From Thiovibrio frasassiensis (GTDB lineage Bacteria; Desulfobacterota; Desulfobulbia; Desulfobulbales; Desulfurivibrionaceae): a stretch of DNA of 64,000 bases. Under the pieces are notes generated by a model. It saw only the letters and a program-made list of their open reading frames with translations, had not been told where the DNA came from and searched no databases. Shown piece after piece: positions 17,114 through 25,294 of the stretch; position 1 is the stretch's first letter; the number at the start of each line of letters is the position of its first letter. The position numbers and the translations under genes were made by a program. The DNA is taken from positions 2,695,530-2,759,529 of the forward strand of contig NZ_JAPHEH010000001.1 of NCBI RefSeq assembly GCF_029607905.1, in the 5' to 3' direction.

Positions 17114-18055
17114 TTACAGCGCTTCCAGCATCTTCGCCAGCCCCTCGGGGGTGTCGAACTGGAAGCAGCGGTGTTCGTAGTCAGGCGGGATGATCTTGCC
17201 CAAAAGCCCGGTGAGCACCGTCTTGGGGCCGACCTCGATAAAGACCCGCACTTCCTCGGCCATCAGCTTCTCCACAATCTCCAACCAGCGGACGGTGGAG
17301 GCGATCTGACGCGCCATGATCTGCCGGATCGCGGCAGGATCGCTCTCGGAAGCGGCAGTGACGTTGAAGAGGACCGGCGTGGCCGGGGCGTTGAAGGTCA
17401 CCTTGGCCATGGCCGCCTCGAAATCCGGGACCGCGCCGGCGATCAGCTCGCTGTGCCAGGCGCCGCTCACCTTGAGGGGAATCGCCTTGCCGCCCTTCTC
17501 CTTGACCAAGGGCGCGGCAACGGCAAGGGCCGCTTCCTCGCCGGAGATCACGACCTGTTCGGCGGAGTTGTGGTTGGCCACGGTGATCTTGCCGGCAGCC
17601 TTGGCGCTTTCCACGATCCCGCGCACCGCCTCGATGGGCAGTTTCACCACGGCCTGCATGCCGCCGGGATTTGCGGCAGCCTCGCGCTCCATCAAGCGGC
17701 CGCGTTCGGTGACCAGAGCCAGGGTCTCCTCGGGACTGACGATCCCGGCGGCAGCAAGCGCTCCGTATTCGCCCAGGCTGTGACCGGCAAAAAATGCCGG
17801 TTTCACCCCGGCCTTAGCCAGGGCCTGCCAGCAGATGAGATTCATCACGGTCATGGCCGGTTGCAGATGCACGGTGCGGGTCAGCTCCTCCATGGGACCG
17901 TCCTGGCAGAGGCGGGTGAGCGGGAAGCCGCTGATTTTTTCCGCCATACCCATGAGGGCGCGGGCATCAGCGTCCGTTTCCAAAAATTCCTTGCCCATGC
18001 CCAAAAACTGGGAGCCCTGCCCCGGAAAAAGAACCGCTATCTTTGCCTCTGCCAT
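17114..18055 (-). CDS. fabD: Malonyl-CoA:ACP transacylase
   Basis: A 313-residue FabD that loads malonyl groups on acyl carrier protein for fatty acid synthesis. Motifs: FPGQGSQ near the N-terminus, nucleophile Ser93 in AGHSLGEY, Arg118 (TERGRLME) and catalytic His201 (GAWHSELI). The ATG at 18053-18055 opens the conserved sequence; an in-frame TTG five codons upstream is less likely. It follows lspA by 70 bases and is separated from other fab genes in this window. Confidence 0.95.
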   Translation of the reverse strand: MAEAKIAVLFPGQGSQFLGMGKEFLETDADARALMGMAEKISGFPLTRLCQDGPMEELTRTVHLQPAMTVMNLICWQALAKAGVKPAFFAGHSLGEYGALAAAGIVSPEETLALVTERGRLMEREAAANPGGMQAVVKLPIEAVRGIVESAKAAGKITVANHNSAEQVVISGEEAALAVAAPLVKEKGGKAIPLKVSGAWHSELIAGAVPDFEAAMAKVTFNAPATPVLFNVTAASESDPAAIRQIMARQIASTVRWLEIVEKLMAEEVRVFIEVGPKTVLTGLLGKIIPPDYEHRCFQFDTPEGLAKMLEAL

Positions 18056-18125
18056 GCCCGAAATCCCCAAATTCTTTTTTTAATATTGATCACTGCCAAA
18101 GGGTGCAGAAATCCCCCGCACCGCT

Positions 18126-18623
18126 TCATTTTTCACTTTCTTTCGGTGGATACAAAATGGTGCCAAGAATGAACAGGCCGACCCCGACGGTGATGGCCGA
18201 GTCCGCCACATTAAAGGCCGGCCAATGGTGCGTGCCGACATAAAAATCCAGAAAATCCACCACCGCCCCGAAACGCAGCCGGTCGATAAGATTGCCCGCC
18301 GCCCCACCGGCAACCAGGCCGATGGCGTGGGCAAAGATCTTGCCCTGACTGCGAAATTGCCGGTAGGAAAAAACCATAATCCCAATGGCGACCACGGCCG
18401 CCCCGACAAAGAAGACCTGCCGCCAGATACTCTGGGCCCCGGCCAGCATGCCGAAGGCCGCCCCGGTGTTGGTGAGATAGGTCAGGTTGAACAGACCCGG
18501 AATGACGGGGCGCAACTCATACATGGCGAAATACGCCATCACCAGACCCTTGCTCAACTGATCGAGGAGCACCACTGCCAGCAGCCAGGCCAGCGGAATA
18601 ATGGGCAATTCGTTCTTGTTCAA
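18126..18623 (-). CDS. lspA: Lipoprotein signal peptidase II
   Basis: A 165-residue inner-membrane aspartyl protease that cleaves prolipoprotein signals after lipidation. Four transmembrane segments; catalytic Asp114 (GNLIDRL) and Asp141 (FNVADS), plus the conserved NTGAAFG loop. It starts at TTG, overlapping the ileS stop as TTGA, so it is coupled to ileS, the usual ileS-lspA arrangement. Serves the several lipoproteins encoded in this window. Confidence 0.95.
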   Translation of the reverse strand: MNKNELPIIPLAWLLAVVLLDQLSKGLVMAYFAMYELRPVIPGLFNLTYLTNTGAAFGMLAGAQSIWRQVFFVGAAVVAIGIMVFSYRQFRSQGKIFAHAIGLVAGGAAGNLIDRLRFGAVVDFLDFYVGTHHWPAFNVADSAITVGVGLFILGTILYPPKESEK

Positions 18624-21412
18624 ATGGCCACCACCACACTGGTACAGCGGGGGCAGAGGCTGGGATGCTCAACATCGCTGCCCAAGGCCTCGGAACGCAG
18701 CCAGCAACGCTCGCATTTTTCTCCCCTGGCGGAGCGGACCAACACGGAAAGCTCAGGCAGTTCGCTGCTGACAAAACCAGGCTCCGGCAGAACCCCCATC
18801 AGCTCCATGCGGGAAACAATGGCCACGCTCTGCAGGGTTTCCCAGTTGGCTGCCAGGAATTCACCCAGCTCGCCGGATGCGGCCACCACCACCTCCGCTT
18901 CCAGGGAGTGGCCGATAACCTTGTCGCGCCGGGCAATCTCCAACGCCTTGGTCAATTCGCCCCGCACCCGCAAGACCTTATCCCACTTCTCGGCCAGCGC
19001 TTTGTCCGCAACCCGTTCCGGCTTCAATGCCGGGAAGAGAGCGACACAGACATTGTCCTCCCGCTGGGCTCTCCCGGGGAGAAATTCCCAGAGCTCGGCG
19101 GACATGAAGGTGAGAACCGGGGCCATGAGCCGGGTCAAGCCATCGGCGATCTCGTAGAGAGCGGACTGAGCGGCCCGCCGTTCGCGGGAATTGGCGGGCA
19201 GGGTGTAGAGCCGGTCCTTGAGCACATCGAGATAGAGGGCGGACATGCTCACCGTGCAGAAATTGGTCAAGCCGTGGAAGACGGGATGGAACTCAAAGCC
19301 ATCGTAGCCCTTGAGCACCTTCATCTTCAAGAGCTCAAACTGATAGAGGGCCCAGCGGTCCAACTCGTCCATCTCGCTGTCGGGCACCAGGTCCGTGGCC
19401 GGATCAAAATCGTAGAGATTGCCGAGGATGAAACGCACCGTATTGCGGATCTTGCGGTAGGCATCGGCCAGCTGCTGGAGAATGGTGTCGGAGATCTTGA
19501 TATCGTCGCGGTAATCCTCGGAGGCCACCCAGAGGCGCAAGATCTCGGCCCCATATTTCTTGATGATCTCCTCCGGGGCGATGACGTTGCCGATGGACTT
19601 GGACATCTTCTTGCCCTGGCCATCCACGACAAAGCCATGGGTGAGCACGGCCTTGTACGGGGGAATCCCCCGGGTGCCTATTGAGGCCAGAAGCGCGCTT
19701 TGGAACCAGCCGCGATGCTGGTCGCTGCCTTCCAGATAGAGATCGGCCGGGGCCGCGAGCTCGGGCCGTGCCTCCAAAACAGCGGCATAACTCACCCCCG
19801 AATCGAACCAGACATCGAGGATGTCTTCTTCCTTGATAAAGTCGGTGGAGCCGCATTTTTTGCACTTGGCGTCAGTTCCGATGAAATCGGCCAGTTCATG
19901 GCTGAACCAGGCGTCGGCCCCTTCTTTTTCAAAGAGAGCGGTGATCCGGTCCATGATGGTCTCGTCGTTGAGCACCTCGCCGCACTCGCCGCAATAGACC
20001 ACGGTGAGGGGCACGCCCCAGGCGCGCTGGCGCGATAAGCACCAGTCCGGCCGATTTTCCACCATGCCGAGGATGCGCTCCATGCCCCATTGGGGGATCC
20101 ACTTCACGTCCTTGATCGCGGCCAAGGCCTTATCGCGCAGGTCGTTTGCCTCCATGGAGATGAACCACTGCTCGGTGGCCCTAAAGATCACCGGCTTCTT
20201 GCAGCGCCAGCAATGGGGATAGCTGTGGGAGATCTTGGTCTCCTGGATGAGCGAGCCCTGCGCCGCCATATCCGCGGTGATCTGCGGGTTGGCCTCGAAA
20301 ATAAAGAGCCCGGCATAGGGCCCGGCCTCCTCGGTGAAACGGCCGTCGTTGCCCACCGGCGAGAGGACGGGCAGGTTGTAGTTGATCCCGGTCATGTAAT
20401 CTTCCCGGCCGTGGCCCGGAGCGGTATGCACGCAGCCGGTGCCGGTGTCCAGGGTCACGTAATGGGCCAGGACCATGAGCGACTCGCGCTCCAGAAAGGG
20501 ATGGCGGCATTTCTTGCCTTCCAGCAACTTGGCGGAAAAGGTGGCAATAATCTCATAATCGCTGATACCCCAAGCTCCCAAGGCCTGTTCCGCCAAGCCC
20601 TCGGCCAGGATCAGCACCTCGTCGCCCACCCGCACCCCGACATAGGGGTAATCCGGATGAAAGGCCACAGCCAGGTTGGCCGGCAGGGTCCAGGGGGTGG
20701 TGGTCCAGATCACGGCCGAGACCTTCTCATTGGCCAGAGCGGGAATAACCGCGCCGAGATCTTCGGCCACCGGAAACTTCACATAGATGGAGGGCGAGGT
20801 GTGGTCGTAATACTCCACCTCGGCCTCGGCCAGGGCGGTCCGGCAGGAAGAACACCAATGCACCGGCTTCTTGCTGCGGGTCACCGCGCCGGAGAGGAGA
20901 AAGCGGTTGAACTCGCGGGCAATGGACGCCTCGTACTTGAAATCGATGGTCAGATAGGGGGAGTCCCAATCGCCCAGCACCGCGAGGCGCTTGAACCCCT
21001 CCTTCTGCTTCTTGATCCATTTTCCGGCATAGTTCCGGCAGGCGCCCCGGAAGGCGAGCTTGCCGATCTCGCGCTTCTTGGGACCGAGCTCCTTATCCAC
21101 GTTGAGCTCGATGGGCAGACCGTGGCAATCCCAACCCGGCACGTAGGGGCAGCGAAAGCCTGCCATGCGCTTGGCCCTGAGAATGATATCCTTCAAGATC
21201 TTGTTTAAGGCGTGACCCATGTGGATATTGCCGTTGGCATAGGGAGGGCCGTCGTGCAATACGTAGAGGGGCCTGTCCGCGGTCTGTTCCTGCACCCTGG
21301 CGTAGAGATTGGCTTCTTCCCAACCCTTGAGAAACTCCGGCTCCCGTTGGGAGAGGTTGGCCTTCATCTTGAAATCGGTTTGAGGCAGGTTCAGTGTCGC
21401 CCGATAATCCAT
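18620..21412 (-). CDS. ileS: Isoleucyl-tRNA synthetase
   Basis: A 930-residue class I synthetase. HIGH motif as HMGH (64-67) in YANGNIHMGHALNK, KMSKS near residue 602 (GKKMSKSIGN), the editing domain with TTPWTLPAN, and a C-terminal zinc site CERCW ... CPRC. Length and domain order fit the bacterial enzyme. GGAG precedes the ATG by seven bases. First gene of the ileS-lspA-fabD operon. Confidence 0.97.
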   Translation of the reverse strand: MDYRATLNLPQTDFKMKANLSQREPEFLKGWEEANLYARVQEQTADRPLYVLHDGPPYANGNIHMGHALNKILKDIILRAKRMAGFRCPYVPGWDCHGLPIELNVDKELGPKKREIGKLAFRGACRNYAGKWIKKQKEGFKRLAVLGDWDSPYLTIDFKYEASIAREFNRFLLSGAVTRSKKPVHWCSSCRTALAEAEVEYYDHTSPSIYVKFPVAEDLGAVIPALANEKVSAVIWTTTPWTLPANLAVAFHPDYPYVGVRVGDEVLILAEGLAEQALGAWGISDYEIIATFSAKLLEGKKCRHPFLERESLMVLAHYVTLDTGTGCVHTAPGHGREDYMTGINYNLPVLSPVGNDGRFTEEAGPYAGLFIFEANPQITADMAAQGSLIQETKISHSYPHCWRCKKPVIFRATEQWFISMEANDLRDKALAAIKDVKWIPQWGMERILGMVENRPDWCLSRQRAWGVPLTVVYCGECGEVLNDETIMDRITALFEKEGADAWFSHELADFIGTDAKCKKCGSTDFIKEEDILDVWFDSGVSYAAVLEARPELAAPADLYLEGSDQHRGWFQSALLASIGTRGIPPYKAVLTHGFVVDGQGKKMSKSIGNVIAPEEIIKKYGAEILRLWVASEDYRDDIKISDTILQQLADAYRKIRNTVRFILGNLYDFDPATDLVPDSEMDELDRWALYQFELLKMKVLKGYDGFEFHPVFHGLTNFCTVSMSALYLDVLKDRLYTLPANSRERRAAQSALYEIADGLTRLMAPVLTFMSAELWEFLPGRAQREDNVCVALFPALKPERVADKALAEKWDKVLRVRGELTKALEIARRDKVIGHSLEAEVVVAASGELGEFLAANWETLQSVAIVSRMELMGVLPEPGFVSSELPELSVLVRSARGEKCERCWLRSEALGSDVEHPSLCPRCTSVVVAI

Positions 21413-21640
21413 GGGTGATCTCCATCTATTTTAAGGACTTAAGGTCTCTCTCGTAAGGACTGAGGTCAAGCAGACAAACATACCAGCTCACCCGCAAGTT
21501 GCAAGGGTAAAATCGCCGGGATTTCGGGCGCTTCGCCCCATCGGCCGGCTTTGGGTTTGACATTCCCGGTCCTGCTTCCTATATTGGGGTTGCTTCCTTG
21601 CTAAGCGATCAACACCTTCGCGCATGGTAAGCAAGACACC

Positions 21641-21687
21641 CTTTGACAGGGCTCTCCGGAGCTTGCCGAAGGGCTCAGGGCGAGCGG
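21641..21687. repeat. REP-like repeat, left arm
   Basis: Contains CTTTGACAGGGCTC and then CCGAAGGGCTCAGGGCGAGC, degenerate forms of the widespread CTTCGACAGGCTCAGGACGAAC motif, in tandem and partly inverted. Confidence 0.6.
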
Positions 21688-21702
21688 AAGCAACCAATTG
21701 AT

Positions 21703-21730
21703 CGTTCGTCCTGAGCCTGTCGAAGGACGG
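21703..21730. repeat. REP-like repeat, right arm
   Basis: Reads GTTCGTCCTGAGCCTGTCGA then AGGACGG; its reverse complement is the widespread CTTCGACAGGCTCAGGACGA motif of bacterial intergenic REP-like elements. Inverted relative to the left arm, so the two can pair. Confidence 0.7.
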
Positions 21731-21789
21731 TACAAATACAAAATTAACAGCAAACCGGATGCACCATCCGTTCACCCTGGAGAACACAG

Positions 21790-22548
21790 ATGCCAAAAAT
21801 CATTGCCCTCGCAGGCAAGGGCGGGGTCGGCAAAACCACCATTTCCGCCCTGCTCATCAAATACCTGACCGAAAGGGGCATGACCCCCATCCTCGCCGTG
21901 GACGCCGATGCCAACGCCAACCTCAATGAACTCCTGGGGTTACAGGTCAACACCACCATCGGCCAGATCCGCAAGGAACTCAAGGGCGACATGCCGCCGA
22001 ACATGACCCGGGACCAGTACATGGAGATGAAGGTGCACCAGTCCCTGGTGGAAGCCAGCGGCTTCGACCTCATGGCCATGGGCCAGCCCGACGGCCCCGG
22101 CTGCTACTGCGCGGCCAACCAGCATCTGGCCATGACCATGGATCATCTGGCCGACAACTACCAATACATCGTGGTGGACAACGAAGCCGGCATGGAGCAC
22201 TTAAGCCGCATGAACCTGCGGGATATCGACTATCTTATCGTGGTTTCAGATCCCTCGGCCCGAGGGATCATGACCGCCAAACGGATTGCCGAACTCACCG
22301 GCCCGCTGGGCGTCAAGATCAAGAAAAAATGCCTCATCGTCAACCGGGTGCCGGAACCGGCCAGTGCGGAATTGCTGGCCAAAATCAAGGAGACGGTGGA
22401 ATCCACCGACCTGCCCCTGGGCGGCCTTTTGCCCGCGAGCAACGAACTGGTGGCCCAGGAGATCGCCGGCAAATCCTACCTGAAGCTTGAGGCTGAGGTT
22501 CCCGTACTACAAAAGGCCTTTGCCATCTTCGACACGTTTCTGGAATAG
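21790..22548 (+). CDS. cooC: CooC-type nickel-insertion ATPase (orphan)
   Basis: A 252-residue MinD/NifH-superfamily ATPase. Deviant Walker A GKGGVGKTT at 9-17, VDADANANL, and the CooC Cys-x-Cys pair C105-C107 (GPGCYCAAN), which in characterised CooC binds nickel at the dimer interface. The family matures carbon monoxide dehydrogenase/acetyl-CoA synthase. No CODH gene lies nearby, so its target is elsewhere or it serves another metalloenzyme. GGAG precedes the ATG. Confidence 0.85.
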   Translation: MPKIIALAGKGGVGKTTISALLIKYLTERGMTPILAVDADANANLNELLGLQVNTTIGQIRKELKGDMPPNMTRDQYMEMKVHQSLVEASGFDLMAMGQPDGPGCYCAANQHLAMTMDHLADNYQYIVVDNEAGMEHLSRMNLRDIDYLIVVSDPSARGIMTAKRIAELTGPLGVKIKKKCLIVNRVPEPASAELLAKIKETVESTDLPLGGLLPASNELVAQEIAGKSYLKLEAEVPVLQKAFAIFDTFLE

Positions 22549-22576
22549 CTTGATAGGGGCAATCCTCCTCTTTTTC

Positions 22577-22607
22577 CCCGACCGGCGGAAAAATTTACCC
22601 GGTCGGG
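22577..22607. terminator. Stem-loop after cooC
   Basis: Perfect 9-bp stem CCCGACCGG/CCGGTCGGG with a 13-base loop, 28 bases after the cooC stop. No T tract follows, so termination is only possible. Confidence 0.4.
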
Positions 22608-22687
22608 AAACAATGGTCCGGCCGCAAAAAACACCTAACTCACCAAAATAAATACATATATATATAAAATTCGCCTCGATATTTCAT

Positions 22688-22704
22688 TTGGCATGGGTCT
22701 TGCT
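22688..22704 (+). promoter_or_regulatory. Sigma-54 promoter of the plus-strand hook gene
   Basis: TTGGCAT, five bases, TTGCT: the -24 GG (22690-22691) and -12 GC (22702-22703) are exactly 12 apart as required. About 48 bases before the hook ATG. Confidence 0.85.
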
Positions 22705-22751
22705 TTACATCAGTGCGGCAGCTCCATACCAAATATCACACGAGGCAGACC

Positions 22752-24641
22752 ATGGAATTACTGGCATCTTTCTACAACGGACTCAGCGGCGTCAACGCCA
22801 TGGGCCAAAAGCTCAACGTTACGGCCAACAATGTCGCCAATGTCAACACCAATGCCTTTAAATCAGGACAAACCCTGTTCGCGGATGTCTTTGAAACCAC
22901 CCTTGGCTCCCTCTCTTTTGGCCATGGCGTCCAGCTCGGCCAACTCGGCACCTCCTTTACCTCCGGCATGCTCGAAACCACCGGTAAGGCAACGGACATG
23001 GCCATCAGCGGCCCCGGCTTCTTCATGGTGCGCAGGGATGATGCCACAACGCCGGACACCTACACCCGTTCGGGCAATTTCAAGCTGGTGGATCATCTGG
23101 GTACAGAGCCCAACGCCTACAATCTGGTCACGCCAACCGGGCAATTTGTGCAGGGCTACAACCTGAGCGCCAGCACCGGCTCACCCACCACGGTCAGCGA
23201 TATCCTGGTCAAGAGTATTGCACCCCAATCGGCAACCAGCGCGGTACAGCTTGTGCTGAATCTGCAGAACAATCCGGCGCTGGTTGAACCCGCCGCCAGT
23301 CCGGTCAGCCTCTTTGACAGCTGGAACGGCACCAACACCGCCCAGCCCATTGCCACCTCCAATTACGATTATAAAACATCACTGAAGATTTACGGCCCCG
23401 GCGATGAGAGTGCAGGATTCAGCACCCCCTCGGACACTTACGATCTGACCGTCTATTTCGACGCAACCGCGAATCCCAACGAACAGGAATTTCTTGTTAC
23501 CTGCAACCCCGCGCTGGATCAGCGGCTGAGCACGAGCGGCACCAGCTACACCAACACACAGGGCGCCGGGGCTCTGCTCTATGGCGTCCTCTCCTTTTCC
23601 AACAACGGCGCTCTGAACAACATCCAGTGCTGGAACGTGCCGCCCGACGGCAATGTCGATCCGACCACCCCAGCCAATCTGCTCACCCTTGCCAGGGGCG
23701 AATCCTATTACAGCTTCGACTTCAACTTTACCGGCACACCGGCCAACAACTCTTCCACCCTGAGCTTCGGCAATACCCCGAAGCCACAGAGTGTGGTCAG
23801 TCCCGCCGCAGCCTTCAGCTCCGCCACGACCTCGTCTCTTGTCAGCGCAACCTCGCCCTGGAGCACTGTTTCCGATGCTCTGGGCAACACCGTGCAGGTC
23901 GGCGACACCATCACCCTCCAAGGCACTACCGGAGACGGAACCGCCGCCGCATACTCATACACGGTGGATGCCACCGAGACGGTGGCGGATTTCCTGACCG
24001 GGTTGGAGAACCAGTTTGCCTGTACGGCGAGCATCGTCAACGGCCAGCTCACCCTCACCGACACCGAGGTGGGAGCGAGCCAGCTGGCGATCTCCTCGCT
24101 TACCCACACCAACGCCGGCGGAGCCACCCCGCTCACCGATCCGACTATTGCCCAGATCTTCGGCGATCAGAGTGCATCCTTCACCGCCAGTCTCGGGGAC
24201 CTGTATCAAACCTCGGGCCTTACCACCACCAACTATGCGAGTTCTTCCTCAATGCTCTATCAAAGCCAAAACGGCTACGGCAAGGGCAGATTGCAGGATA
24301 TCAGCGTGGACAGTCAGGGTTTTGTCACCGGGCAATACTCCAACGGGCAGAACATCACCCAGGCCCAGCTGGTGTTGGCCAACTTCATGAACCTGCAAGG
24401 GCTGCGAAATATGGGCGACAACAACTTCGTCGCAACAGATGAGGCGGGCATTGCCATGATCGGGACAGCCGGCGATTCTTCCTTCGGCACCGCCAGCAAC
24501 TATACCCTGGAATCCTCCAACGTCGATCTCGGTCGGGAAATGGTGGATGTCATCACCACCCAGCGTGCCTTCCAGGCCAACGCAAAAAGCCTTTCCACCG
24601 CCGACGATATGTACGAAAAACTGATCCAAATGATCAGATAA
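22752..24641 (+). CDS. flgE: Flagellar hook protein FlgE, first copy
   Basis: A 629-residue hook protein. The N-terminal rod/hook signature is NNVANVNTNAFK (with SG-NAMGQKLNV before it) and the C-terminal coiled segment is SNVDLGREMVDVITTQRAFQ. The long middle part (~150-500) is the variable surface domain. The ATG at 22752 has GAGG seven bases upstream; an earlier frame start is not conserved. Transcribed alone from its own sigma-54 promoter, opposite to the other flagellar genes. A second hook gene lies at 25295-27718. Confidence 0.92.
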   Translation: MELLASFYNGLSGVNAMGQKLNVTANNVANVNTNAFKSGQTLFADVFETTLGSLSFGHGVQLGQLGTSFTSGMLETTGKATDMAISGPGFFMVRRDDATTPDTYTRSGNFKLVDHLGTEPNAYNLVTPTGQFVQGYNLSASTGSPTTVSDILVKSIAPQSATSAVQLVLNLQNNPALVEPAASPVSLFDSWNGTNTAQPIATSNYDYKTSLKIYGPGDESAGFSTPSDTYDLTVYFDATANPNEQEFLVTCNPALDQRLSTSGTSYTNTQGAGALLYGVLSFSNNGALNNIQCWNVPPDGNVDPTTPANLLTLARGESYYSFDFNFTGTPANNSSTLSFGNTPKPQSVVSPAAAFSSATTSSLVSATSPWSTVSDALGNTVQVGDTITLQGTTGDGTAAAYSYTVDATETVADFLTGLENQFACTASIVNGQLTLTDTEVGASQLAISSLTHTNAGGATPLTDPTIAQIFGDQSASFTASLGDLYQTSGLTTTNYASSSSMLYQSQNGYGKGRLQDISVDSQGFVTGQYSNGQNITQAQLVLANFMNLQGLRNMGDNNFVATDEAGIAMIGTAGDSSFGTASNYTLESSNVDLGREMVDVITTQRAFQANAKSLSTADDMYEKLIQMIR

Positions 24642-24650
24642 CCCGCCTCT

Positions 24651-24686
24651 GGGGGCTAAACAGGGAAGTCTCCCCGTTTAGCCCCC
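24651..24686. terminator. Stem-loop after the first hook gene
   Basis: Near-perfect hairpin GGGGGCTAAAC ... GTTTAGCCCCC, ten bases after the hook stop. No T run follows on the plus strand; it may still end transcription or stabilise the 3' end. Confidence 0.55.
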
Positions 24687-24740
24687 ACCACCATTGTCCA
24701 ATCCGCCCCTGCTTACCAAGATCGCTTCCCCCACACCCAG

Positions 24741-24956
24741 CTATTCACATCGAACGCTCAGATACACTTCTGCCCGCCACTGCCAACAGATATACTTTCG
24801 GCCCTTCATCATCTCCCCGAGAACAGTTACGTCCCTCCACACTTGGCGATAATTCACCCCTGGCATTACCTGCCCGTCCGCTCTTAAATCAAGAAACCCA
24901 TAGCACCTCAAACAGCGCCCAAACCCGGCATTCCTCCACTCTTCTTCACTCCTCAC
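24741..24956 (-). CDS. Small hypothetical ORF (doubtful)
   Basis: 71 codons starting at GTG that overlaps the end of the next upstream frame. It contains a CLRC pair but nothing recognised. Codon choice is unlike the neighbouring flagellar genes; probably not a gene unless coupled to the upstream frame. Confidence 0.2.
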   Translation of the reverse strand: MRSEEEWRNAGFGRCLRCYGFLDLRADGQVMPGVNYRQVWRDVTVLGEMMKGRKYICWQWRAEVYLSVRCE

Positions 24957-25224
24957 TTGACAAGAATAACGGCTCTCTTCCCGGTTTTTCCGGACAGTTA
25001 CGCAACGTTGTCACCCAAGTCTTCCCATCTTGACAAGAGAGTATCAGGCCCTCTGGCTTACAAACCAAACACGCAATCAACCGCATCTTTGCGTCAATGC
25101 ATACATCAAACAGAGAGAAGCACTGCCACCGTATTGAGAAATACTCTTCTGGTAATTGCCAGGAATGGCTCACAAACCAGTCCGTCACCATAACATCGTT
25201 GCTCACCGCCCATTTCCCCTGCAC
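24946..25224 (-). CDS. Small hypothetical ORF (doubtful)
   Basis: 92 codons, Trp- and Cys-rich, with CLVC and a later C-x10-C spacing. No family recognised and no good promoter; a strong terminator lies immediately upstream. Could be a remnant of a transferred gene. Low support. Confidence 0.25.
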   Translation of the reverse strand: MQGKWAVSNDVMVTDWFVSHSWQLPEEYFSIRWQCFSLFDVCIDAKMRLIACLVCKPEGLILSCQDGKTWVTTLRNCPEKPGREPLFLSSEE

Positions 25225-25229
25225 CGCAC

Positions 25230-25265
25230 AAAAAAAACGGCTGTCCGGAATATTCCGAACAGCCG
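25230..25265 (-). terminator. Intrinsic terminator of fliK-flgD-flgE operon
   Basis: On the minus strand a long stem CGGCTGTTCGGAA/TTCCGGACAGCCG with one mismatch (25238-25265) followed by eight T residues, 29 bases after the second hook gene. Confidence 0.9.
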
Positions 25266-25294
25266 ATACAGGCAGGAACCCTGTGAACTACTGC

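Larger units (their letters stand above)
21413..21789. other. Divergent intergenic region ileS/cooC
   Basis: Gene-less. Must carry divergent promoters for ileS (minus) and cooC (plus); no T-box or other riboswitch was recognised. The right half carries a pair of REP-like repeats (annotated separately). Confidence 0.5.
24642..25294. other. Region between convergent hook genes
   Basis: About 650 bases of lower GC between the two convergent hook genes, with a stem-loop at each end. It holds two weak minus-strand frames (24741-24956 and 24946-25224) described separately, and nothing else recognisable. Confidence 0.5.

Noticed and set aside
16832-18172. A 446-codon plus-strand frame across fabD
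   Set aside because: The minus strand encodes an obvious FabD with all catalytic residues; the antisense product has no recognisable family.
18160-18172. GTGCCAAGAATG in lspA, similar to the island repeat
   Set aside because: Only 11 bases match and it is coding sequence of a conserved gene; chance similarity.
20090-21208. A 372-codon plus-strand frame opposite ileS
   Set aside because: Shadow of ileS; the synthetase frame has HIGH and zinc motifs.
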